Source: an uncultured Oscillospiraceae bacterium
Lineage (GTDB): Bacteria; Bacillota; Clostridia; Oscillospirales; Ruminococcaceae
Assembly: GCA_900540595.1 (NCBI GenBank)
Contig: UQGL01000011.1
Coordinates: 1-64,000 of the forward strand
Direction: 5' to 3'
DNA length: 64,000 nt
Every line of letters starts with the position of its first letter. Positions within the stretch are counted from its first letter, which is position 1. The translations under genes were made by a program, and so were the position numbers. Below, piece after piece: positions 42,589 through 50,894 of this stretch. Below the pieces are notes generated by a model. The model was not told where the DNA came from and did not search any database. It saw only the letters and a program-made list of their open reading frames with translations.

Positions 42589-43582
42589 AATCGCCAAACT
42601 GTCTGCTGATGATCGGCGGGAATTATTTCATAATACGGCTGCTAAAATAGGGCTAAACGATGCAATTATCGAAAAGGATTTTTGGGTGTGTTTGACGCTG
42701 GACTATCTATTTCATCGCTCCCCGTGGAAAGAAGCAGTCACTTTCAAAGGGGGCACCAGCCTGTCAAAAGGATACCATCTGATTAGTCGTTTTTCTGAGG
42801 ACATTGATTTGATTTTGGACTGGCGTGTACTGGGGTATCGCATAGATGAACCCTGGGAGAAACGCTCTAACACCAAACAGGATGCGTTCAATAAAGAGGC
42901 AAATCGCAGGGCAGAAATTTTTCTGTCGGAAGATTTTTGCCCACGGATGCAAAAGGATCTTTCTGTCGAATTGGGGACTTCGGCCAACCTTTACATAGAT
43001 GAAGAAGATCCTCAAACGGTTATCTTTGCTTATCCAAATCTGTTTACAGATACCTCCACGCTACAGGTCATCCGCTTGGAAATCGGTGCGCTGGCTGCAT
43101 GGACGCCAGCCGATATGGTAGATATCACACCTTATACTGCAGAGCAGTATCCCCAGTTATTCAAGCAGAGAACTGTATCAGTTCTGACCGTAGCTCCAGA
43201 GCGGACCTTTTGGGAAAAGGCCACCATCCTACATCATGAAGCAAACCGACCTGAACATCTGTTGATGCCTCAACGGTATTCCCGACATTATTATGATTTG
43301 TACTGTATGGCGATCAGTCCCGTGAAGGAGAAAGCATTTGTTCATCTGGATCTTCTGCAAAAGGTAGTCAATTTCAAAATGAAATTCTACCCACGGGCAT
43401 GGGCAAAATATCCAGAAGCTGTCCCTGCCACCTTGAAACTGCTCCCTCCTTCATATCGACTCGATGCCCTTTGGACGGACTATACCGCCATGCAAAATAT
43501 GCTTTATGGAGAAATCCCATCCTTTGAAAAGATTATGAGTGTCATCAGTGACCTGGAGAACGAGATACACGCACTGCAATGA
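42581..43582 (+). CDS. AbiEii-like nucleotidyltransferase toxin
   Basis: 333 aa. The DNA polymerase-beta-type nucleotidyltransferase signature is present: KGGTSLSKG around 57-63 and SEDIDLIL with Asp at 74 and 76. The rest matches the AbiEii/AbiGii family (ERTFWEKATILHHEA near 205-220). AbiEii-type toxins transfer nucleotides to RNA targets such as tRNA acceptor ends and cause growth arrest or abortive infection. Paired with the antitoxin it would stabilise the element and may block phage. It lies between the T4SS and Tad modules. Confidence 0.9.
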   Translation: MIEIAKLSADDRRELFHNTAAKIGLNDAIIEKDFWVCLTLDYLFHRSPWKEAVTFKGGTSLSKGYHLISRFSEDIDLILDWRVLGYRIDEPWEKRSNTKQDAFNKEANRRAEIFLSEDFCPRMQKDLSVELGTSANLYIDEEDPQTVIFAYPNLFTDTSTLQVIRLEIGALAAWTPADMVDITPYTAEQYPQLFKQRTVSVLTVAPERTFWEKATILHHEANRPEHLLMPQRYSRHYYDLYCMAISPVKEKAFVHLDLLQKVVNFKMKFYPRAWAKYPEAVPATLKLLPPSYRLDALWTDYTAMQNMLYGEIPSFEKIMSVISDLENEIHALQ

Positions 43583-43646
43583 AGCCTTGCTTTGCGTAAC
43601 ATATTTTAATTCAGAAGATTTCGTCCTAAATTCAGTTGAACACAAG

Positions 43647-43715
43647 ATTGGCACAGAATTGTCCTTACATTGGCACAGCCTTGCCCTTGAGCCGTAAATC
43701 CATATCTGTTATACT
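43647..43715 (+). promoter_or_regulatory. Tad module promoter, same architecture as the T4SS promoter
   Basis: ATTGGCACAG at 43647-43656 and 43669-43678 (22 bp apart), then the box TGCCCTTGAGCCGTAAATCC (43682-43701) identical over 20 nt to the one at 27659. Its -35 is TTGAGC (43687-43692), the spacer 17 nt, the -10 TATACT (43710-43715). The distance from the second repeat to the -35 is the same as at 27646. No gene lies in 43583-43783. Confidence 0.8.
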
Positions 43716-43741
43716 TGGTACAGTCAAAAATTTGTAATGCA

Positions 43742-43768
43742 GCCGCTCCGGCCGGGAGCGGCTGTTTT
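43742..43768 (+). terminator. Terminator-like hairpin in the Tad leader
   Basis: GCCGCTCC / GGGAGCGGC with GTTTTTATTT, between the -10 (43715) and the first Tad gene (43784). It sits in the same place as the hairpins at 27739-27825. Confidence 0.8.
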
Positions 43769-43783
43769 TATTTCTGAGTAAAG

Positions 43784-44251
43784 GTGGTGGTTTTTATCCA
43801 TAGCATACTGCAAAAGCTCCGCAGTGCATTAAAAAATGAGCGGGGCGAGGCCAACTACTTTTCCACGGTGGTGTTTATCTTCATTGCCGTTGTTTTGCTG
43901 GCCTTTATCATCGACCTGTTCGGCATTATCTCTACAAAACAGGAGCTTGACCATGCAGCCGATCAGATGGTCAAGCAGATCCAGTTGTCCGGCGGCATCA
44001 ACAGCGAGACGGATGCTCTCTTTGATTTCCTCTGTTCGGAGATCGAGGGGGCCGACAATATCACCTATTCGATTGACGCCACATATAAATCTCCCACACC
44101 TTCCGGGATGTCCCGGGCCATCCAGTTGGGAACGCCCTTCTATATTACCATTGAGGGGGATGCCAAGCTGGGCGGCTTCTGGAATCTGGATCTGGTCAAC
44201 ATCACGGTGGTGGCCCGCGGCTCCGGCGTCAGCGAACATTACTGGAAGTGA
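43784..44251 (+). CDS. TadE-like pseudopilin (DUF4320 type)
   Basis: About 155 aa from GTG at 43784, although that codon overlaps the AAAGGTGG ribosome site. ATC at 43796 has the better distance, so the true start is unclear. The leader ends NERG (residues 18-21) before EANYFSTVVFIFIAVVLLAF, a type III prepilin-like cleavage site followed by one membrane helix. A small extracytoplasmic domain follows. It is the first gene of the Tad operon, 9 nt before its partner. The label matches what I recall of DUF4320. Confidence 0.75.
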   Translation: MVVFIHSILQKLRSALKNERGEANYFSTVVFIFIAVVLLAFIIDLFGIISTKQELDHAADQMVKQIQLSGGINSETDALFDFLCSEIEGADNITYSIDATYKSPTPSGMSRAIQLGTPFYITIEGDAKLGGFWNLDLVNITVVARGSGVSEHYWK

Positions 44252-44259
44252 GGTGGCCT

Positions 44260-44760
44260 ATGAAGCGTTTATTCTCACAGCTGCACCGGCCGCTCCGCAA
44301 CGAGCGGGGGGAGATCACCTTCTTCGCCTGCTTCTTTGTGGTTGGAGTTGTCATGCTCATTTCTTTCCTGCTACTGTATGCCTCGGTGAGAATTACTTGC
44401 ATCAACATCCGCAACGGGGCTAAAATGGAGCTGAACAATCTGAGCGCCACCATCTACGCAGATACTTACCGCTCCCAGAGGGAAACCAATTTTGAAGAGT
44501 ATTTACGCACCCTCTACTCCAGCCGGGACTACACAGAAATGCTGGAGGCCACAGTTGCCGGCGGCCTTGCTGAAAAGGTCCCTCTCTCTACCGATGACTA
44601 CACGGTTTCCGACATCAGCCTTGAATTCAATGTGGTGGGCGACCGTGTGGAGTACATCTTTTACTGTGATGTTGACTTCTATGTGCGGATGTTTGGACAC
44701 AGTTACCCCACCATTACCCAGCGGGTAGAACTGACCGGCTACCACAACACCAAATTTTAG
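44260..44760 (+). CDS. TadE/TadF-like pseudopilin
   Basis: 166 aa from the ATG at 44260 with AGGTGG upstream. NERG (residues 14-17) precedes EITFFACFFVVGVVMLISFLL, again a prepilin-type processing motif with one helix. An extracellular domain of about 110 residues follows. It pairs with the previous pseudopilin; two TadE-like proteins upstream of the assembly genes match the Tad layout, in which pseudopilins initiate fibre assembly. Cleavage by the prepilin peptidase at 47152 is inferred. Confidence 0.7.
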   Translation: MKRLFSQLHRPLRNERGEITFFACFFVVGVVMLISFLLLYASVRITCINIRNGAKMELNNLSATIYADTYRSQRETNFEEYLRTLYSSRDYTEMLEATVAGGLAEKVPLSTDDYTVSDISLEFNVVGDRVEYIFYCDVDFYVRMFGHSYPTITQRVELTGYHNTKF

Positions 44761-44832
44761 CCGTGCTGTTGAAAATTCAGCCAGAACTACAGTATAGGCT
44801 TTATATAACAGCAAAAAAGGAGTGTATCACAC

Positions 44833-45402
44833 ATGAAGAAGTTTTTCCAATCCAAAGGCTTTATCGTTACTTCGCTGGCCGTCCTCTGTGTTGCCATCCT
44901 GGGCGTCTGCTGGTTTGCCAGCCGGGATCGCACAGAAGACTTCAAGCCGGAAGAATCCCCGCCCAGCAGCACGACCAGCGATTGGTCGGATGGCGGCACA
45001 CAGACAGACGGTGAGAGCGGCGCCGGAGCCTATGCGCCCGGCCAGTCCTCCAGTCCTGAAGAGGATTACCCCAAGGTGACCTCCGAAACTGAGGATGAAG
45101 TCGTGATCGACTTCACGGACACGGAGAAACCGGAAACAACGCCTCCGCCCGCGCCAGAAGGGAAAACCGAGCGGGAAGACCCCGGTGAAGATCATCCGGT
45201 CAATCCTGACCCGGAAGTGCCCAAGGTCACCACTCCCCCTGCGGAAAAGGAGCCGGCCAATAACGAGCCGGCCCCCGGAGCCAGCAATGGCAACGGCGCT
45301 GTGTATGATCCAGTGTTTGGGTGGGTAGTTCCCGGCGATGTTCAACAGTCTGTCGGTGATAGCGATGGAGACATCAACAAGCAGGTTGGCAATATGGGCT
45401 GA
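44833..45402 (+). CDS. Membrane-anchored Pro/Glu-rich protein (DUF6550 type)
   Basis: 189 aa. An N-terminal helix (residues 10-28, IVTSLAVLCVAILGVCWFA) is followed by an extracellular, low-complexity segment rich in Pro, Glu, Asp, Ser and Thr (about 32-155). It ends in a short conserved segment (GAVYDPVFGWVVPG). It resembles DUF6550 of conjugative elements, from memory. The shape, anchor plus extended stalk, suggests spanning the cell wall next to the pilus. AAAAGGAG precedes the ATG. Confidence 0.65.
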   Translation: MKKFFQSKGFIVTSLAVLCVAILGVCWFASRDRTEDFKPEESPPSSTTSDWSDGGTQTDGESGAGAYAPGQSSSPEEDYPKVTSETEDEVVIDFTDTEKPETTPPPAPEGKTEREDPGEDHPVNPDPEVPKVTTPPAEKEPANNEPAPGASNGNGAVYDPVFGWVVPGDVQQSVGDSDGDINKQVGNMG

Positions 45403-45431
45403 CCAATCTACAACTGAATATACCCCTGATT

Positions 45432-45465
45432 GGCCGTCACAGAATTGTGGCGGCCTTTCTATTTT
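45432..45465 (+). terminator. Terminator-like hairpin before the large secreted protein gene
   Basis: GGCCGTCACA / TTGTGGCGGCC followed by TTTCTATTTT, ending about 18 nt before the next start codon. It may attenuate distal Tad genes. Confidence 0.75.
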
Positions 45466-45482
45466 AAGAAGAACGGAGTGTG

Positions 45483-47180
45483 ATGTATTTGAAGCGACTT
45501 CTCGCCCTCCTGTGCAGCCTTGCCCTGGTATTTTGTTTGCTCCCTTCCACCGCGTTTGCGGAGGGCGGTAACGGAAATATTGACGGCGGTGGCGGCAGCA
45601 TGGGCCAAGGCACATCCTCTAATTTCTGGAATCCTGGAAATGATGGTGTGCGGATCACCGTTGTGGATGCCGATAGCGGTACAGCAATATCTTCCCCCGT
45701 AGACTTCTCCAACCGGGTACAAAAAAACAGCGTCCTGCACTTTGGGAAAGTCAACAAGTTACAGTATCTGGGCGGCACCGCACTCTCCCTCCAGTCTGGC
45801 GTGGCATACTCCTGCATCAAGCCAGCACAGTCTATGCCCACCATCGTCAGCAGCAAGGGACAGAGCAATATTGAGGCCATCAAGCGATATTTTTGTTCGG
45901 AGTATGCCTGCCAGATGGTTGCCCAAGCGGCCGGTGTGGACTATGAGCGGATGATTGCCGGCGACTATAAGCTGCTGATCGAGCCCATTGCATACTTTAC
46001 GCATAACGGCCAGTATTACTGTATGACCGCTACAGAGGCGGCGCTGTATGACCAAAAATCCGGCGGGGCGCTTCGGAAAACCATGACTTCCCTCACCCAC
46101 AAGAATCTGCCTCTGTCGATGTTTTTGGAATTTAGCGACCTCGGCCTGCCCGCATGGACAGGCAGCACCACAAGCAAGCAGAGCAACGCTGACATCATCA
46201 GCAGTCTGGGCGTCGGCATCGTCTGGTTCGATGAGCGCCCGCCCGAAGGGGAAATTGAAGCGCCCGATGTAGAGTATCGGGTAGATACGGATGTGATCAC
46301 ATCCGTTACTCTGCGGACGGATACGGATTTAACACCGGACAATCCGGCCTCGGTGACCTTCCATATTCTCGGCACCACCTACCGGGTCAATGATATAGTC
46401 ATCCCGGCGGGCGACAGCCAGGTGGTCTGGGTCAAATGGCACACGCCCTCCACTCCACAGTCGGTAACCATCACGGTTTCCGTCAGCGGGGCCTATACCG
46501 CACAAGATACCTTTGTTGCGGAGATCGTGGACTTGAACGAACATATCCCTCCAGATCCGACAGCAACGGATACCAACCCCGGCTACACCGCGCCCTCACT
46601 CCCCAATGAGCCGCAGAAGCTCACTGCCAACTGGGGTGTATGGAGCTGCTACTGGGTACCGGTTTGGGTTTGGTGTGACCACGATGACTGGGGGCACTGG
46701 GTCGATGAAGGCTATTGGGAGTACGAGTACACTGGCTATTCTGCCTCCATCAGCGGTGTGATGTCCCTGATGCCGGATGATATTGTGCCCACGGCCTCCG
46801 GGAAGTCAATGAAAAGCGGGTATGGCGTCAAGCAGGATGTGACAGCCACCCTTTCCACCGACGCGCCCACCAGCCACATCACCCATCCACAGACGGCATT
46901 TTCCGTGTTTCCCGAGTTCCAGTACGAAACATACTTACGCCTTCTGCAGCGGGTGTCCAGCGGCCGGAGTGCCAAATTCACCTTCCAGCCCAATGAGTTC
47001 TCTACCTACAACCGGACTGTGCATTTCAGTCCGCTATGGTTCCCGGATTCCACAGACTACACCGTGTTTACACAGGTGTGGGACACCTGGACCCCTGATG
47101 GAATGTTAAGCATCAACCTGAACGACTATGTTTCAATCGACGGGAGCCTTTATGATGATTGGTACACCAACCGCGAGTAG
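45483..47180 (+). CDS. Large secreted protein of the Tad operon, candidate adhesin
   Basis: 565 aa from the ATG at 45483. A clear signal peptide ends at AFA (about residue 25), then a Gly-rich start. A domain of about 200 residues resembles those binding or crosslinking partners (SEYACQMVAQAAGVDYERM). Beta-rich repeats follow near 255-350, then an aromatic segment dense in Trp and Tyr (WSCYWVPVWVW, about 385-425), and a final beta region. No anchor or LPXTG is seen. It overlaps the prepilin peptidase gene by 29 nt. I do not recognise the family; a pilus-linked or mating-contact adhesin is inference. Confidence 0.65.
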   Translation: MYLKRLLALLCSLALVFCLLPSTAFAEGGNGNIDGGGGSMGQGTSSNFWNPGNDGVRITVVDADSGTAISSPVDFSNRVQKNSVLHFGKVNKLQYLGGTALSLQSGVAYSCIKPAQSMPTIVSSKGQSNIEAIKRYFCSEYACQMVAQAAGVDYERMIAGDYKLLIEPIAYFTHNGQYYCMTATEAALYDQKSGGALRKTMTSLTHKNLPLSMFLEFSDLGLPAWTGSTTSKQSNADIISSLGVGIVWFDERPPEGEIEAPDVEYRVDTDVITSVTLRTDTDLTPDNPASVTFHILGTTYRVNDIVIPAGDSQVVWVKWHTPSTPQSVTITVSVSGAYTAQDTFVAEIVDLNEHIPPDPTATDTNPGYTAPSLPNEPQKLTANWGVWSCYWVPVWVWCDHDDWGHWVDEGYWEYEYTGYSASISGVMSLMPDDIVPTASGKSMKSGYGVKQDVTATLSTDAPTSHITHPQTAFSVFPEFQYETYLRLLQRVSSGRSAKFTFQPNEFSTYNRTVHFSPLWFPDSTDYTVFTQVWDTWTPDGMLSINLNDYVSIDGSLYDDWYTNRE

Positions 47181-47649
47181 CCTGTGGCCGGCATACCTGC
47201 TCACCGTTTTCTCTGTTGTGGCTGGTTTTGCTGTTTACGATATTCTATATAGGCGGGTGCCGGATCGGGCGCTCGCCTTTTTTATGCCCTTCGCCGCTCT
47301 GGCTCCGCTGCTCAAGGTCTGCCTTGCCGGGGACGGTGGGCAGCTCTGGCCTGCCGTTGCCGAGGCTTTGGCGGGGGCGTTGCTTGGCTTTTGCATCCCT
47401 CTGGCTGCTGCCATGGCAACGGGTGGAACTGGGCTTGGGGGAGGCGACATTAAATTCTGTGGGATACTTGGGCTGATTTACGGTCCTTCCGGGATGGCTC
47501 TGGTTTTCTTTGTGGCCGCAGTCTTTGCCATGCCGATGGCCCTTCTGTTCCGAAGGCTTTCCCGGCTCCGCCAGCCCATCGCCATTCCGTTCTTACCTTT
47601 TCTTGCCTGCGGCTGCTCGATTGCAACGCTGGCTGAACTATTTTTATGA
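47152..47649 (+). CDS. Prepilin peptidase (A24 family, TadV/CpaA-like)
   Basis: 165 aa with about five membrane helices. The two catalytic aspartates of A24 peptidases are D30 (YDILYRRVPD) and D99 in the GxGD motif (GLGGGDIKF). It lacks the N-terminal methylase domain, as usual for TadV/CpaA. It cleaves pilin and pseudopilin leaders at the cytoplasmic face; likely substrates are the NERG/NQRG proteins at 43784, 44260 and 54615. The ATG lies inside the end of the previous gene. Confidence 0.88.
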   Translation: MMIGTPTASSLWPAYLLTVFSVVAGFAVYDILYRRVPDRALAFFMPFAALAPLLKVCLAGDGGQLWPAVAEALAGALLGFCIPLAAAMATGGTGLGGGDIKFCGILGLIYGPSGMALVFFVAAVFAMPMALLFRRLSRLRQPIAIPFLPFLACGCSIATLAELFL

Positions 47650-47664
47650 CAGGAGAATGTGCTT

Positions 47665-48510
47665 ATGAAACTCAACAACCGATTTATTTTCGGTATTTTG
47701 TCTCTGGTATTGGCAGCGGTCATCGCTTTTGTGGCGCTGCCCACCATTGCCCGGCAGACCAACGGGAAAACGGAAATTGTCCGTATCACCCAGCCCGTGC
47801 TCAAAGGCGAGCAGGTCACAAAAGAAAACGCTGAGGTTGTGGAGGTAGGCGGCTACAACCTTCCCGCCAATGTGGCTCACAGTCTTGATGATGTGGAGGG
47901 CCTGTATGTGACGGCGGATCTGGCTGCGGGCGATTATATTCTCACCAGTAAGGTGAGCAGCGTCCCAGTTTCCTCCGATGTGGCGCTCAACGACATCCCC
48001 TCTGGTAAGGTTGCTATCTCCCTGACCGTAAAAACGCTGGCCTCCGGACTGTCGGATAAGCTCCAGCCCAATGATATTGTCCGCATCTATCACTTCCTGG
48101 AGACTGCGGAAGAAGTACCCGAACTGCGTTTTGTCAAGGTCCTTTCCGTCACGGATTCTGATGGCATCAATGTGGACAATACCAAGGAGCCCACAGAAGA
48201 TGAAGAGCCGCAGCAGTCTGCTACCATCACAGTGCTGGCAAGCCCGGAGCAGGCCCGCATCATCACTGAGCTGGAGAACGACGGCGTAGCTCATGTGGCC
48301 CTGATCTCCCGCAACAATGACCAGCTGGCTGAAGAACTGCTGGCCGAACAGGACAAGACGCTCCAGGAAATTTACTTCCCGGAAACGCTGGTGGAGGAAA
48401 ACGCTGATGCGCAAAGCAGCGAGCCTGCCGCCGAGGGAGACGCCGAAAACACCGAAGGGGGCGAGCCTGAAACCGTCTCCCCTGAAAGCGGCCAGGAGGA
48501 TAGCAAATAA
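47665..48510 (+). CDS. cpaB: CpaB/RcpC-like pilus assembly protein (SAF domain)
   Basis: 281 aa from the ATG at 47665. There is an N-terminal membrane helix (residues 8-28), a SAF domain (about 38-100: ITQPVLKGEQVTKENAEVVEV), the CpaB core (IPSGKVAISLTV to about 195) and an acidic low-complexity C-terminal tail (about 235-281). In Tad systems CpaB is needed for pilus assembly and in Gram-negatives partners the secretin, which is absent here as expected for a Gram-positive. AGGAG precedes the gene. Confidence 0.88.
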   Translation: MKLNNRFIFGILSLVLAAVIAFVALPTIARQTNGKTEIVRITQPVLKGEQVTKENAEVVEVGGYNLPANVAHSLDDVEGLYVTADLAAGDYILTSKVSSVPVSSDVALNDIPSGKVAISLTVKTLASGLSDKLQPNDIVRIYHFLETAEEVPELRFVKVLSVTDSDGINVDNTKEPTEDEEPQQSATITVLASPEQARIITELENDGVAHVALISRNNDQLAEELLAEQDKTLQEIYFPETLVEENADAQSSEPAAEGDAENTEGGEPETVSPESGQEDSK

Positions 48511-48544
48511 CCAGGGCGGTGAATCGCTTCACCGCCCTGGTTTT
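48511..48544. terminator. Bidirectional terminator after cpaB
   Basis: Perfect stem CCAGGGCGGT / ACCGCCCTGG with TTTT on the right and an A-rich left flank. It separates the convergent cpaB and ATPase genes. Confidence 0.85.
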
Positions 48545-48548
48545 ACCA

Positions 48549-49976
48549 TCAGGTATTTGTTTGGATGAGTTTGTCCTCGTTGATCAGGAACAGGCTGGGA
48601 TTCTGTCCGGCCATATCAAGCAGCCGTGGAGTAAAGCCGCTCTTGGAAAACACCCCGTAGAGGAACTGATAGCCTTTGAATGCTGATTGGATTTCTGCGG
48701 ACACCTGCACTTTGTCCCGCAGGGCAAAGAAAACCGGCGCATCCACTGGCTTGACATGGAACTTGCATTCGCCGGCAAAGACCTGATGATTCTGGTGGTC
48801 TACCGCCATTACATCGATTTCGGTATCGCTGTCAAGGTCATTCAGCCAATAGGCCCCTATACGGGATGGCGTAAATGGAATTTCCCTGTTTCTGCACAAG
48901 TCCGCAAAAACGGCCCTGCAGACATCCTCATAAGCAAAGGCTACAAACTTTTGTTCAAAATCTTTTTCGATCTCGTCCATGACGAGCCGGGAGTTATCCA
49001 ATTCCAGTTCTCCCTTATACGGGTAGACATACCGGAACCAGAAGCGCACAAAGTTATCTTGTATGAAGTAAAGCCCTTTGCGGGACTTCTCTGGATTTTT
49101 CTCCGTCACAGGCGTGTCCTTGACGATAAAGCCCAAATCGCTGAGGGTAGAGAGATAAGGCGTCAGGCCGGAAGTCTCGATCCCCATAGCGCCGGCGATT
49201 TTACCCAGCTTATGATTGCCCTCCGCTATCACTCGGATAATGGAAAAATAGTTTACGGCCGAGGTCACTTCATCTTTCAGCAGGAAATTGGGCTCCTCAT
49301 ATAAAAAGCCGTTTTTCGAGAGGATAACAGATTCCACTTGCTGCAGCAAATCGTCCCGCTCATTAAAGAACTCCAGATACTTGGGTACTCCGCCTGTGAT
49401 TGAGTATTGCTTCACCGCATCTTCAAACGAAAGGCTCTGTGCCGCATACACATCCGGGAATGGCAGCGGAGCAAGGCGGATCTGCGCGGTCCGGCGCCCA
49501 TACAGCGGGCTGTCATATGAGAGGGCATACTTTTGCATCATTCCGATCAGTGAGCCACAGAGGATCAACATCACATTACTGTCCTTGAGGATCTCGTCCC
49601 ATGCGTTTTGGAGAATGGAGGGGAACGCCGGATTCGATTTGACCAGATACGGGAACTCATCGATCACGAGCACTTTTTTCTCCTCCGGACGGTATTCCGA
49701 AATCACACGGAACAAATCCAGCCAATCGGAAAATGCGACTCTCTGCAGCATAGGATTTTTCGTGATCCGTGCGGCAACACTGGCAAGCCGCTTCATGCTC
49801 TGGGATTCTACTTCCTCTGTTGCGAGAAAGTAAAAAGCGAGCTTGTCTTTGATGAACTCTTTGATAAGCGTCGTTTTTCCCACGCGCCGTCTGCCATAGA
49901 TAACAACAAAGCCGCCGTCTGTTTGATACGCGGTTTCAAGGGATTCCAACTCCCTGCGTCTGCCGATAAATTTCAT
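48549..49976 (-). CDS. DUF234-type AAA ATPase, inverted cargo inside the Tad operon
   Basis: 475 aa. Walker A GRRRVGKT is at 28-35 and Walker B VLVIDEFPYL near 100. A winged-helix middle region is followed by a C-terminal DUF234 domain with a PD-(D/E)xK-like pattern (DTEIDVMAV...GECKF), a possible nuclease. Such ATPases are common in archaea and gut bacteria and their function is unsettled. It is read opposite to all its neighbours and is AT-richer, splitting cpaB from cpaE. It carries its own promoter and palindromic operator, so it is likely a recent cargo insertion with a possible defence or stability role. Confidence 0.85.
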   Translation of the reverse strand: MKFIGRRRELESLETAYQTDGGFVVIYGRRRVGKTTLIKEFIKDKLAFYFLATEEVESQSMKRLASVAARITKNPMLQRVAFSDWLDLFRVISEYRPEEKKVLVIDEFPYLVKSNPAFPSILQNAWDEILKDSNVMLILCGSLIGMMQKYALSYDSPLYGRRTAQIRLAPLPFPDVYAAQSLSFEDAVKQYSITGGVPKYLEFFNERDDLLQQVESVILSKNGFLYEEPNFLLKDEVTSAVNYFSIIRVIAEGNHKLGKIAGAMGIETSGLTPYLSTLSDLGFIVKDTPVTEKNPEKSRKGLYFIQDNFVRFWFRYVYPYKGELELDNSRLVMDEIEKDFEQKFVAFAYEDVCRAVFADLCRNREIPFTPSRIGAYWLNDLDSDTEIDVMAVDHQNHQVFAGECKFHVKPVDAPVFFALRDKVQVSAEIQSAFKGYQFLYGVFSKSGFTPRLLDMAGQNPSLFLINEDKLIQTNT

Positions 49977-49989
49977 ACTGCCGCCTCCT

Positions 49990-50051
49990 TTATCATAATC
50001 TATCTTATGATAATTTGATTTATATTATACAACTAACAATGAAAAAGTCAA
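49990..50051 (-). promoter_or_regulatory. Promoter and operator of the DUF234-type ATPase
   Basis: Minus strand TTGACT (50051-50046), 16 nt, TATAAT (50029-50024). A 9-bp inverted repeat TTATCATAA / TTATGATAA (49990-49998, 50005-50013) lies at the expected start of transcription, suiting autoregulation. Confidence 0.7.
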
Positions 50052-50087
50052 GGGGTATCCCACCTCTTTTGAAAGGAGCCTTCGACT

Positions 50088-50894
50088 ATGGGAAAAGTTA
50101 TTACTGTCTGGGGCAGCCCAGGGAGCGGAAAAAGTATGTTTTCCTGCATTCTGGCAAAAGCCCTGACCCGCGACAAGCGGAAAGCGATCATCATCAATGC
50201 GGAAATCAGTGTCCCCATGCTCCCTGTCTGGCTGCCGGAGCAGATCATTCAGACCAACGCCTCCGTAGGGCAGGTACTGAGCAGCGTGGAGATCGACACC
50301 TCTTTGGTGGCAGGCCATGTTACCGTGCTCAAAAGTTACCCCTTCATTGGCGTGATGGGCTATGCTGCCGGTGAAAATCCGTTGAGTTACCCGGAAGTCA
50401 AGTATGCCATGGTACTCCAACTGGTCAATGCCGCCGCAAGGCTTGTGGATTTCGTCATTCTGGACTGCAGTTCCAATATGACGAATGTGTTCACGCCTGC
50501 CGCCATTGAGTCAGGGGATCTGGTCATTCGCATCCTGACGCCTGATCTCAAGGGCGTTAATTACTTAAAGGCCCATCAGCCCCTGTTGGGAGACGGACGC
50601 TTCCACTACGATCAGCACATGACCTTTGCCGGCATGGCCCGCCCCTTCCACGCGCTGGATGAGATGGGCCATATCATTGGCGGATGGGACGGCCTTCTGC
50701 CCTATGGCAAGGAGATTGACCGCTGCGCCACCGAAGGCGGGATGTTCCAGGCCATCAAATACTGCAATCCCAAATACACAGCTTCGCTCAACAAAGTTTT
50801 GGATGCGCTGGAGCAGATGGAGCTGGCTGACCATGCCGCAGAGGATGGTGGGAACGAAACCGAGCATTTTGAGGAGGAAACTGCCGATGAATAA
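50088..50894 (+). CDS. CpaE/TadZ-like ATPase
   Basis: 268 aa MinD/ParA-fold protein with P-loop GSPGSGKS at 9-16 and a Walker B-like FVILDCSS near 125-132. TadZ/CpaE localises the pilus machine at the membrane. There is no N-terminal receiver-like domain, so it is a short form. It overlaps cpaF by 8 nt, and AAAGGAG lies upstream. After the inverted ATPase insertion it restarts the Tad operon, yet no clear own promoter is visible. Confidence 0.85.
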   Translation: MGKVITVWGSPGSGKSMFSCILAKALTRDKRKAIIINAEISVPMLPVWLPEQIIQTNASVGQVLSSVEIDTSLVAGHVTVLKSYPFIGVMGYAAGENPLSYPEVKYAMVLQLVNAAARLVDFVILDCSSNMTNVFTPAAIESGDLVIRILTPDLKGVNYLKAHQPLLGDGRFHYDQHMTFAGMARPFHALDEMGHIIGGWDGLLPYGKEIDRCATEGGMFQAIKYCNPKYTASLNKVLDALEQMELADHAAEDGGNETEHFEEETADE

